Source: Phragmites australis (Eukaryota; Streptophyta; Magnoliopsida; Poales; Poaceae). From it: 64,000 nt of DNA. Made by a program: the position numbers and the translations under genes. The number at the start of each line of letters is the position of its first letter. Positions within the stretch are counted from its first letter, which is position 1. This document shows positions 10,255 through 19,858 of this stretch, in pieces. The notes beneath the pieces are model-generated. The model was not told the origin of the DNA and made no database searches. It saw nothing but the letters and a program-made list of their open reading frames with translations. The stretch lies in the NCBI RefSeq assembly GCF_958298935.1, contig NC_084929.1, positions 1,178,001-1,242,000 on the forward strand, written 5' to 3'.

Positions 10255-10614
10255 TATTTTTTTTGGCAAGGTGGTGGTCTTAAAAAGAAGTATCATTTAG
10301 TTAAATGGTCTAAAATCTGTAGACCTAAAAAGATGGGTTGTCTTGTGATTAAAGATTTGAGTGTATGAATCTTGCTCTTTTATGCAAATGGCCGTAGCGT
10401 CTTGAACATGTAGATGGGATGTGGCAAATGATTATTAAAAAAAATATCTCTATAACTCCTCAATTGCTTCTATGCATCATAGAGTTGATGATTCCCCATG
10501 TTGAACTTGTCTTCTTAAGATCAAACATTTATACCTTAATGGTAGAAGAGTTAAATTGGGTATGGTAAACTAGCCAGGTTTTGGGAGGACTCATGGATTA
10601 CTCCCCAGTGGCAC

Positions 10615-10998
10615 TCGAGCGAGCCATGGCCATTCGTTGCACTGTTTGTTAATCGTGCAAGCCCTGCCAATCTGCTATCCTGTCAATTTAATCGTCGGCT
10701 CTTGTACCGCGTTTAAGTCTCATAAACAGATCGACGGTAATTCCGATCTGGTTCTTGTGCGGTTAAAACAAGAACAGAATAATTCGAAATTGTTATTGTT
10801 CCGATCAACCCTAGTATGCTGCACGTTGGTAACTGGTTAAGTTTGAGAAAAAGATGTTCGAGAAATTGGATGTCTCGAAAGGAGGACTTGTGTCTATTGG
10901 GTAGGGTTACTCTTATTAGCACTAGTCTTTCTAATATTCTCATGTATCAAATGTCTATGTACCTAATGTCTAAAGCAGTCATAAAAAAGGTGGGCAGA
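10615..10998 (+). repeat. Duplicated block, copy 2, inside the LINE
   Basis: Second copy of 9598-9988. It lacks the MITE that follows copy 1 and joins directly to GGGCAGAGCTCATCCG. It carries a second copy of the LINE target-site sequence (near 10770), so that motif appears three times in the locus. Confidence 0.85.
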
Positions 10999-11059
10999 GC
11001 TCATCCGTATTTTATTTTAGCTCGCATCTCTCAACAACATTTTGTTAGCTCTCGAGTAG

Positions 11060-11145
11060 GCTAGCACCTCAGGCGCTCTTGTACGGAGTCTATAAATAGA
11101 ACCTTGTAATGTACATTAAAATCAATCAAGGCAATACATTCCACT
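11060..11145 (+). other. Possible LTR fragment
   Basis: A TATAAATAG box is followed about 40 bp later by AATCAATCAAGGCAATACA. This order (TATA, short leader, end in CA) resembles the R-U5 end of a small LTR, perhaps copia-like. No partner or target duplication was found, so this is tentative. Confidence 0.3.
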
Positions 11146-11489
11146 TTTCACTTTCTATATGATGACTGCTATTTGTTGGACAATTTGGAAAGCCAGTAGT
11201 AGAGCCTATTTTGAACATAAGTTGATTCATGACCGCTTGTTTGGGCTCCGCTGGAAGAGGATGACAGGAACTGAAGTTGTCTTCTCTCTCTCCCTTTGGT
11301 TGATGAACATCGTGCTTAGCTGAAGACTCTTGGACTTTTTTTCCCTTTCTGATGTGTTGAACTTTATCTACTGCGTACTCTATTTCTTCCATGCTATCCG
11401 CTGTAAGATGCGGTTGTAAACATACCTGATTCCATTGCTTTTGTAATGGAAATGGGTATCCTCGTGTTAAAAAAAACAAGAACAGAACA

Positions 11490-12530
11490 GCCTGTCGACA
11501 GGGTTCCCCATCCGGATGCGACCTTGGAGGAATCTATAAGTCCATTGATGTGCCTTTTCGCAATGGTACATTTATCCAATGCATGCATCCGTGGTCCTTA
11601 TTCATATGTTTTGATCTTGCAGATATGGAACCAAAGGCTTCAGCGGAACCCATCGTTGTACAACGGTACAAAGTTTCGGGTATGTACCTGTTCTATCTTT
11701 GTACTATGCTGTTTTCCTGCTCTACTCGTACATGGAGATGCTGTCAACTAGTGATAAGCACCTACTCTTAAACTCATAAAAAATAAATGTTTCTTCCTAG
11801 TCAGTTCCAGATACCATCTTCATCCAAATGAACTTGCATCTTCACTTTTATTATCACTATGGAACTGCCAAACAATGAATTTTAAGTAGCAATGACTTTT
11901 GTCTTAGCTTCTATTAGTATTTCTTATTTTTCTTTTATAAATAAACATGTGCCATTATAAAAGTCCACGTATGTATTATTTTGAAATTATCTCTCTTTAT
12001 CCGCTTTACTATATTCATCGAGTACTAGATTGCAAACTTTGACCACAGCCACAAATTTCAGTATGGAGGAAATGCCTTGCACCACAAAGATGGCCCAAAT
12101 CAGGAGTACCGTGTCTCACTTCATTTGTGTCTCACAGGCTACAGGTTGGTTTCACCATCTTTATTCTATTTCAATTAGCATACTGACTATGAAGTGACTT
12201 ATAGTGGAGGAATCTAATTTAGAACTTGGAAAAAAACTTAAGCTGATACAATAATTGAAATGTGGTTCTGGAAGTCAAAGGTATTCTGTTTATACAGCCT
12301 GAAAGGATTATGGATTGAATATTTGATCAGTAAGGTACATATGTCATAATTATTGAGCTTCATTTGTTTATATCAGCGACAAGAAATTGGAATCGTGGGT
12401 CATCAAACTGATGAAGAAGACCTTGCACGTCTCAATGAAGGAGTTTCACAAGAGATGTTTGAAGGGATCAACCGTGAAGTGGTCGAGGAAACTGGAGTTC
12501 CTGCTAGTTCCCTGTTAAATGGAGGCCTTT
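11490..12530 (+). pseudogene. Nudix hydrolase 9-like gene fragment (broken exons)
   Basis: Three separated coding pieces match the order of plant Nudix hydrolase 9: VDRVPHPDATLEESIS (about 11493-11540), IWNQRLQRNPSLYNGTKFR (about 11622-11678), and FQYGGNALHHKDGPNQEYRV followed by SLHLCLTGYR (about 12057-12150). A fourth, at about 12377-12525, covers QEIGIVGHQTDEEDLARLNE and ends with NREVVEETGVPASSLL, which includes the REVVEETG core of the Nudix box (GX5EX7REUXEEXGU). Intervening DNA resembles introns. The exon that should lie between LTGYR and QEIG, carrying the N-terminal half of the Nudix box, is not found, and the 3' part is cut at 12530 by the Reina-like element. It is a relic, from a native gene or a captured copy. 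Confidence 0.75.
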
Positions 12531-12944
12531 AAATATAATCCGTATCGCTTTTGTGGTGTATACTGGTTTGTATACATGAACAGGACCCCATGGAACACGC
12601 GCGGAAACGAGCATTCTTCATAGCCCAGAAAAGGTTGTAGAGCAAGCATGAGCAAGCCAATGAAACCAATTGTTTGACCAAGAGCAACGATTGCGGATGG
12701 TAGGATGAACTGAGTCTGAGTTGGGTGTGTGAAAGTTTCAATAGCTCCGGCCAAAGCGTGCTTGTGAAAATACGATTTCTATCCGACACAATCGCTTGAG
12801 GAAGTCCATAAAGCTTGAAGATGTGGTTGATGTATAATTTTGCCACTTGCAGTGCAATAAAAAGGTGTGTAAGAGATAGAAAATGAGCATATTTGGAAAA
12901 GCGATCAACAATAATAAGAAGAGTATCGTGATTTGCGGACCTGG
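12530..12944 (-). pseudogene. Reina-like integrase core, downstream part
   Basis: Reads HDTLLIIVDRFSKYAHFLSL from about 12930, then LYGLPQAIVSDRNRIFTSTL and SSSYHPQ. The D of IVDRF and of IVSDR match the first two acidic residues of the DDE core. Past SSYHPQ the frame decays, so the third catalytic residue region (normally DGQTERVN) is lost. It is separated from the integrase zinc domain by the 4.2-kb insertion. Confidence 0.75.
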
Positions 12945-13983
12945 GTAATTGAAAGGATAATAATGTCGTCTAGAAGAGAGTGAATAGACGTTTTTACCAA
13001 ACTCCGTCCACTTTTACTATTTAACCTAAACTTGCAGCGAAAATAAAACTAATGGATTTTTCACAATTAAAAAATTTAAATATGCTAGGCTCAATTAGTG
13101 CATAATCACCCTAAATAAGTGAATGTTACAATTCTAGTGTGCAATAAAGATTACTCAAATCTAACAGGATATGCAAAAAAAACTCTAATCTAAAGTTTTG
13201 TTACTGTCCATCGTAACTTTCGATCAGCTCAGAAAAGTGGATTTGAATATCACAAAATTAACTCAATGCACATACAAATAAGCATACAAGCATGGATATC
13301 AATGTAATGCACAATAGTAAGAACATACGGAGATAGATGATTTGTTACCGAAGTTTGGACTTCTTCAATAAGGTTCCTATGTCTCCGTTGAGAAAGCTCG
13401 TTCACATTTGAGTTAGGTATTTTTCAACTCTTTTTCTCACGAGGTTGCACACATGCACTCCTCGTCTCCACTATGGTTAACTCTTCATTCACTCCGGAGA
13501 TGGTGAATTCCGTAACCACTTCCGGACCTTTTCGCAATCTTCACTTGAGGAGATCAATGGCAATCCACCATTAAACTGTCTAGGAGACGGTGGTCTCCAA
13601 GAGTAAAAAACTCCCGAACTCGCACATGATCAACAACTAGTGTTTAAACACACGCAACTAATGCGACACGTGCGAGCAACCCAAGCTCCACACACCTCAC
13701 TCTATCATCACTAAGCCATAAAGGCTTTATTTTTACAAATTCTTGATAGAAAGTGGAGGGGAACACTCAAAGGTGGAACACCAAGTTTTATCACCTCTCA
13801 CAAGCACCACAAAGGCAGCAAAAATCATTTCAAAGCTCTACCCCCACACAATGAGGCAAAGTGGTATTTATACCCCACTCTGAAAAACTAGCTGTTACAG
13901 GCATTCTGACCTAATTCGGAACTTTCGATCCAAAACTGAAACTTCCGGTTCTATGAGAAAATTAAAACCAAGAGCTTCCTTCC

Positions 13984-15700
13984 TGAAAGTGCCTAGAGGG
14001 GGGTGAATAGGCTTTTCTGAAAATTAAACTAAAACAGCGGATTAAATCTGCCAGATACTCCGGTGAAGGTCGGATACTCCGGTCTGGTCCGGAGTATCCG
14101 GTCTGGTTCGGAGTCTCCGGTCTATACAGAAAATCTAGAACAACTACGAATTAAAGCAAGCAGCTAGAATCTATAGTTGAAGCTAGGTCTACTAGATACC
14201 ACAGAGCTAAAATAACAATTAATACTAGATAGATGATCACTAGGGCAATTTGTATGAAGAATCACAAATTCACACGATTAAGCAATTTGCACAAATAAAA
14301 ACGCGAGAGATTATCCCGGAGTTCGGCCACCTCACAAAGAAGTGCCTACGTCTCCGTTGAGGAGCTCACAAAGAGTAGGGTCTTTTCCAACCCTATCCTC
14401 TCCTAGCGACCACAAAGATCAAGCTAGAATTTCTTACTCAATTAGAAGATGATTACAAACTTCCCGTGGCACTCCACAAAGTTTGGGTACTCTACGGGTG
14501 ACGCCTTGCCGTCTAGAAGCACGAAGCTTCAAGAGTAATGATCACAGCGAATGCTTGAGGAAGAACTCAATGCTCAAGTGGCTTAAACCCTCTCCAAACA
14601 CAAACTCACTAAATTTTACAAACTTTGCACTAGAGGTGGTTGGAGGGACTTTGAATGCTCTTAAAGTGTTCAAAGAGTCTAGAGTTCACCAGCAACAGCA
14701 AGCTTTAAATGCCATGGGGTGTGGGAGTATTTATAGCCCTCTCTCAAAAACTAGCTGTTACTGTTCTGTCAGACCTGACCGGAGTATCTAGTGAACACGA
14801 GAGTATCCGGCCCCAAATCCAAAAACGGCGTCAGAATGGTCACAGAACGTGTCACAACTAGCCGTTACAATTCTGTTAAGTTACCGGAGTCTCCGATGAA
14901 TACCGGAGTCTCTGGTCCTGACAGGGCTTTCAAAAATACTAAGTCCGGAGACTTGCCGGACCCTCCGGCCTCTCCAGGTACCGGAGTATCCGGTGAACAC
15001 CGGAGACTCCGATCTTTTTATCAAAAAAGATTAAATGCTAACTGAGACACCCCTGCCGGAGTCTTTATCAGAAACTCTGGTTAAAACTTATTCTCCTACT
15101 AGAGTATCCGATGAACACCGGAGACTCCGGTCTTTTTCAATTAAAATAAAGACTTAACCGAACCTCTCTGGCGGAGTCTCCCTCGGAGACTCCGGCCTAA
15201 AAACCCATAAACTACCGGAGTATCCGGCGAACACCGGATACTCCGATCTTTTTCCAATAAAAATAAATTGGAACCGAATCTCTCTCTCGGAGTCTACCTC
15301 GGAGACTCCGGACTAAACACTGAGTACCGGAATATCTGGTGAACACCGGAGTATCCGGACTCAGTGAACTTTTGCAGAACTAACTCGGTGTCCGTGGGTG
15401 AGTGTGTCTCTCAACTTGTTGGTTCTAAAGAATATCTTGAGTATTGAGACACTAACCAAGCAATCAAATGCAACCCTCTTAATAGAGCGGCTATCCTAGA
15501 CTCAATTTCAAAAATAAAAGAATTTAAATCCTATTGAGTACTCTTAGTTGCTTCTCATTTCGTTTCGACGGGCGTCAAACGTCATGTGTCTTCTCAACTA
15601 ATACTTAAACTTGTTCATAACTTAGATAAACATATTAGTTCCTTAATCATTTTGTCATCAATAAGCCAAAACCCACTTAGGGGGCCTAGATGCACTTTCA
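13984..15700. mobile_element. Nested TG..CA element of the same family, TSD CTTCC
   Basis: Starts TGAAAGTGCCTAGAGGGGGG and ends GGGCCTAGATGCACTTTCA. CTTCC occurs on both sides (13979-13983 and 15701-15705). Both ends are homologous to those of the enclosing element (TGAAAG..CTAGA..GTGAATAG and CTTAGG..CTAGAT..CTTTCA), so a family member inserted into an older member. Length is 1717 bp. No gag-pol is present, which favours a solo LTR. Its centre is filled with CCGGAGTATCCGG-type palindromes. Confidence 0.8.
14051..15365. repeat. Interspersed hairpin array: CCGGAGTATCCGG / GGTGAACACC units
   Basis: Repeated units of the form ACCGGAGTATCCGG-TGAACA-CCGGAGACTCCGG and variants occur at about 14052-14128, 14775-14812, 14883-14925, 14944-15016, 15098-15133, 15170-15198, 15213-15248 and 15290-15362. 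Each unit can fold on itself and pairs also form larger stems. Cores alternate between GAGTATC and GAGTCTC/GAGACTC. Confidence 0.8.
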
Positions 15701-17136
15701 CTTCCGGGTTGAATCCGGAACTTCTGACTAACTCGGAACTTCGGTCCAAAACTGGAACTTCCGAGATCAGCAAAGCTGACCCTCTGAAAACGGCGATAAC
15801 TTTTGATTCTGATGTTCGATTTTAACGATTTTGGACTCTACAGAAAGCTTATTTAGAGGGCTACACATCCCTACTGAATTCATGATCTCAAACACATTTG
15901 ATCAAAGCTAGGAACAATCCGAAGACCGATTCAGACACTTCCACCAATTTTTCAAAGTTTAATCCCCTAAGATTAAACTAGGAACCACATGGAACATACC
16001 AAACACCACTAAGGCTTGGCTACAACCACTTTTCGCCATTAAGGACGATACCAAAAAGGGTTAAATCTAAAACACCTTTTAGATACCCTGGATTCCTAAA
16101 ATAAACTCTCAACATAAACCCATCTCGCACTAAGCACATGGTTTGAGCACTCGACACAACAATTGAGTAACGCTTTTAGCAGCCCCTCTTGATAGTACGG
16201 CTATCGATCCTATAACCCGCTCTCCCACCAAACTCCTTGAGACCGGCAAAACTAGAAAACCTATTCTAGTTATACATTTTCTTGAGCAATCCCGTTGGAC
16301 TTGACGAACACATCATCCAAGCTCCGATGCTTCTCATAGCTCTTCAAGTGATCTTGGGAAGCTCGATGAAGCACACTTGATTGCTTCCCATGCACCAAGC
16401 ATGGAAGACTTCTCTCTTTTCATCATCTTCATCCGGTTCACCACTTAGGCATGAACCGCAAGAATCAAACACGTAAGTTGTCCACTAAGCTTGTCTTGAT
16501 CTTGCTCTTCCAACTTGGTATATTGAATATCTCAATTCAATTCATGCCTTCTTATGAAACCTAACCTCAACTCACTCTAAAGTACAAAACACATGAGTTA
16601 GTCCATAAAACCTAATTGACAACTTTATACCTTAAGTCACTTGATCTTCACAAATAACTTAGCCTTCACTCTTATTGTCAATCTTTATATGGAACCTAAC
16701 CCCACTCACTCTCAAGCACATAGCACATGGGTTAGTTCATAAAACCTAATTGACAATTTTATATTTTAAGTCACTTGATCTCCATAAGTAACTTAGCCTT
16801 CACTCTTATTGTCAATTTTCATATGGAACCTAACCACACTCACTCTCAAGCACATAGCACATGTGTTAGTCGATAAAATCTAATTGACAATCTTATACCG
16901 TTAGCCTTCATACTTATTATCAATCTTCTCTTTCATCTCATGAGCATCACTTAGAGCTCATTGATCTCGATACATCTCTCTTAATCTTCATGGTATTCCT
17001 CAATGAATCCATTATCTATCAATCATGTATCATCTATGGAACATACTTCAAATAATTCTTAATACAATTGTTAGTCCATATGTATTATTATTAATTACAA
17101 GAATCATACTTAGGGACTAGATAAAACTTCAGTAAT

Positions 17137-18080
17137 CCTTCCACAAAATCCAATTGAACTACTGCCCACACTTGATCTGGAATATTCAGAGGTTGCAAAA
17201 GGCCAGGAGGCGCAATGTCTTCTGTCTTTGCTTGTTGACAGACTGTGCATTGTCGGATGAAAGCTTGGATGTGTGTTTTCATGCCCGGACATGCAAATAA
17301 ACGTTTGGTCTTGTGATAATTGGCATAGAAGCATGAATAACCACCCAGGGCACTGTTATGTAGAGCTGCAATAATGTGCTGCTGAATCTTCAGATCCGAG
17401 CCCACCCACACTCGGCATTTGTAACACAGGATACCTTCACAGAGTGCATAATCAAGATGTGAACTGCCTGGTACAGCTAGAGTGGTTAAAATTTGTTTGG
17501 TATGGTAATCTTCTTGATAACACTGTTGGATAGCTTCTATCACTGTCATCTGTTTCAATGATGAACCATTTGGTAAAATTCAGTAGTGCCAAGACAGGAG
17601 CATGAGTTAGCTTGAACTTCAATTCATGAAAGTTTGCAGCTTCATGACTCTGAACTCAAAGTGGACGTGATGACTTTGAAAGGTTGTCTTATGCTTGTCT
17701 TGCTCGTTCAATCTAAATTGGTGACAACCTGCTCTAAGGTCCAGTTTGGTAAACCATTTGGCTCCCGTCAGTTCATCGAGCAGCTCACCGATGATGGGAA
17801 GAGGGTATATGTTCTTAACCACAATTGCATTGAGATGCCTGAAGTTTACACAAAACCGCCATGAACCGTCCTTCCTCTTGACCAAAAGTACTAGGGAAGA
17901 AAAAGGGCTGGAACTCGGTCTGATTAACCCCGAGTTGAGCATTTCTGACACTTGTTTCTTGATTTCCGTCTTCTGTGCTGTTGTATACCTATAAGGTCGC
18001 ACAATGACTGGTTTAGTGCTCGACATAAGAGGGATCTGATGATCCCAAGGCCTGTGTGGAGGAAGTTGCTTAGGTTACCT
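17137..18080 (-). pseudogene. Reina-like pol remnant: RT N-terminal half, RNase H scrap, integrase zinc domain
   Basis: From 18078 down: QIPLMSSTKPVIVRPYRYTT, SGLIRPSSSPFSSLVLLVKR, WRFCVNFRHLNAIVV and WFTKLDLRAGCHQFRLN. The RT frame stops after HFEFRVM (about 17640), before the catalytic YxDD box. A short RNase H-like piece (THAPVLALLNFTKW, about 17600) follows, then a jump to the integrase zinc-binding region (ALHNSALGGYSCFYANYHKT with QCTVCQQAK, about 17360-17220). Two internal deletions have therefore removed the RT palm and most of RNase H. Confidence 0.78.
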
Positions 18081-18103
18081 AAACACTTCAGCATACTGAT
18101 TAA

Positions 18104-18900
18104 TCAAGGACTAGATGCCTGACAGTATTTGCTCCTGTTGGGAATCTCCTGACCCAGCCTCACTGACATGCACTGAATGATGCACAGCATTGTGCTCCAA
18201 GATTCTCTGCAATTGAGCACCGTAGGGAATTGAACACTTCTGTAACTTGGGTTGAAGACCCTAAAGAGAAAGCATTGAGCCTTTGTACTGAAAGATAAAG
18301 GTATGTTCTTCCATTCGGTGACCATCGAATCATGTTGCTCAAGCCACTCCATACCCAAAATCATTATCATAACAACCCAAATTGAGGACTTTGAAGTCTG
18401 TGATGAATGAGATGTCCTGAACCCACCAAGCACAGCTTGCTAGTTCAGATGTACATGTCAACATACCTCCATCAGCAGATCTAACAGGGCTTGGAGTAAC
18501 TGAAGTTTTCTTCTGTTTCAGTAATGCTGCCAATTGAGTGTTGATGAAATTATGCAAGTTCCCAGAGTCAATCAGAATCAATACTTCTTTGTCTTCTATC
18601 ATGCCCAGAGTCTTGATTGTGCGAGGACCTTCAATGCCATGTACCACTATCTCTGAAATTGTCATCAGTGTATCATCATCAGAGTCATCGTCCACTGAGA
18701 CCTTGACTATTTGTTCTGGGCCCTGCAGCAACTCAAGTAGCTCTTCCATGACATGAAGCTGAACTTGAGCATCGCACTGGTGTTGAGGATTCCAACAATC
18801 GTCACGTTTGAAATAAAGACCACGAGCTTGCTGATATGTTCGTAAAGCTACCAACCAATCATCAGGTGATCGACGTTCAGCGGCATGGGCACCATCGATA
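18104..18900 (-). pseudogene. Reina-like gag C-terminus and aspartic protease remnant
   Basis: Minus-strand frame containing LILIDSGNLHNFINTQLA (about 18590-18530), where DSG is the active-site motif of retroviral-type aspartic proteases, and further down ILGMEWLEQHDSMVTEWK (about 18360-18300), the usual motif before RT. Frameshifts separate the pieces. Confidence 0.7.
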
Positions 18901-18927
18901 CCACGTCGATCAGTTGTTAGAGCATCA

Positions 18928-19722
18928 CTACTGGATCAAGCTGGTTGAGCAGACACGATCGGCGTACATATAGCCGGACGAGCCTGGACTGTCATGCTCC
19001 CTGTTCAGTCTGCACAGGAATGGAAGGATGGTGTCACACTCTCTTGTAGTGTGACCAGGGAGTAGGGGTGTCCAGATCCTTAGGTCGATGAAGCAGAATT
19101 GCCGAGTGGATGTCATCCTGAAGCCCGTCAATGAAACGCATCGTGAAGAACACTGTATCAATGGTTGGGTTGTGTGCTAAAATCATATGCATGAGCGAAT
19201 CAAATTGTTCCCGGTACTCCTCTACTGAATGTGTCTGCTTGATCTTGAACAATCGCCTGATTTGGTCTTCGTATTGCTCTTGGTCAAATCGATTACAGAG
19301 ATGGGTACATAATTTCTCCCAAGACTAGGTATGACTCTGAGCTTGAAGCCATACCATTGCCGAGCCAGTGAAGTGGTACGAAGCAATGCGCACCCATTGT
19401 TCTCTGGGTACTCTATAGAGCTCAAAGTAATCCTCGCATCGCATTTGCCAAAGGTGTGGGTGTGTGCCATGAAAACCAAGAAACTCCAGTTTAAAATGGT
19501 ATCCAACATGCGAAACAATATAATCCAAAAAACCAAAGGAATCAACAGTGCAAGATGCAAAAAGTTTGAAATCAAAACACACCCATGAGCCAGTCTCCAG
19601 TGAATGCGATACTCGCGGTGGCCATCTGGCTCGGCACGCACATCCTTTGGCAGCACTCCTATTACGGAAGGTGGTGTCACGATGGTTGGAGATGTGGTGC
19701 TTGCAAGCAGAGCCATGGTGGC
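18928..19722 (-). pseudogene. Reina-like gag, main part
   Basis: Reads FLGFHGTHPHLWQMRCEDYF and VRIASYHFTGSAMVWLQAQ (about 19480-19330), then FKIKQTHSVEEYREQFDSLM and MRFIDGLQDDIHSAIL (about 19250-19090). These are the standard gag/retrotrans_gag segments of plant Ty3/gypsy elements. The upstream part continues beyond the hAT insertion from 23427. Confidence 0.75.
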
Positions 19723-19858
19723 CAGGCCCGGTCCTGAGATTTTTTGGGCCCGGTGCGAAATTAAATATAGGGCTCTAAATATATTTATATTGTTACCGAT
19801 AAAAACTTAAATTACATAAAAAAATAATATTTATATGGAATACTTCAAACATATTACC

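Larger units (their letters stand above)
9763..11472 (+). mobile_element. 5'-truncated LINE (non-LTR retrotransposon) fragment
   Basis: Recognisable pieces of LINE reverse transcriptase 3' sequence run in order. FEKQMFKKLDVWKGGLVSIG (near 9823-9885) precedes a VTLIS motif. GGLKKKYHLVKWSKICRPKK lies at about 10275-10335, then MNLALLCKW and RLEHVDGMWQMII at about 10365-10440. AICWTIWKA lies near 11168-11194. The element ends in an A-run at about 11470 and is flanked by a 15-bp direct repeat (AAAACAAGAACAGAA at 9748-9762 and 11473-11487), as expected for target-primed insertion. Stops and frameshifts are frequent. It contains a MITE, the second copy of the 390-bp block, and possibly a small LTR piece. 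Confidence 0.8.
12950..17131. mobile_element. TG..CA element (probable solo LTR) with TSD GTAAT, itself split by a related copy
   Basis: Begins TGAAAGGATAATAATGTCG and ends AGGGACTAGATAAAACTTCA, flanked by GTAAT at 12945-12949 and 17132-17136. It lies inside the integrase gene of the Reina-like element. TG..CA ends and a 5-bp duplication indicate LTR-retrotransposon integration. With no primer site, polypurine tract or gag-pol inside, a solo LTR is most likely. Without the nested copy it is about 2.46 kb. Its two ends are themselves partial inverted repeats, so a non-autonomous terminal-inverted-repeat element with a 5-bp duplication is a weaker alternative. Internal DNA carries short CGGAACTTCCGG-type palindromes. 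Confidence 0.75.

Noticed and set aside
12950..17131. CACTA-type transposon explanation for the repeat-rich 4.2-kb insertion
   Set aside because: Ends are TG..CA with 5-bp duplications, not CACTA..TAGTG with 3-bp duplications.
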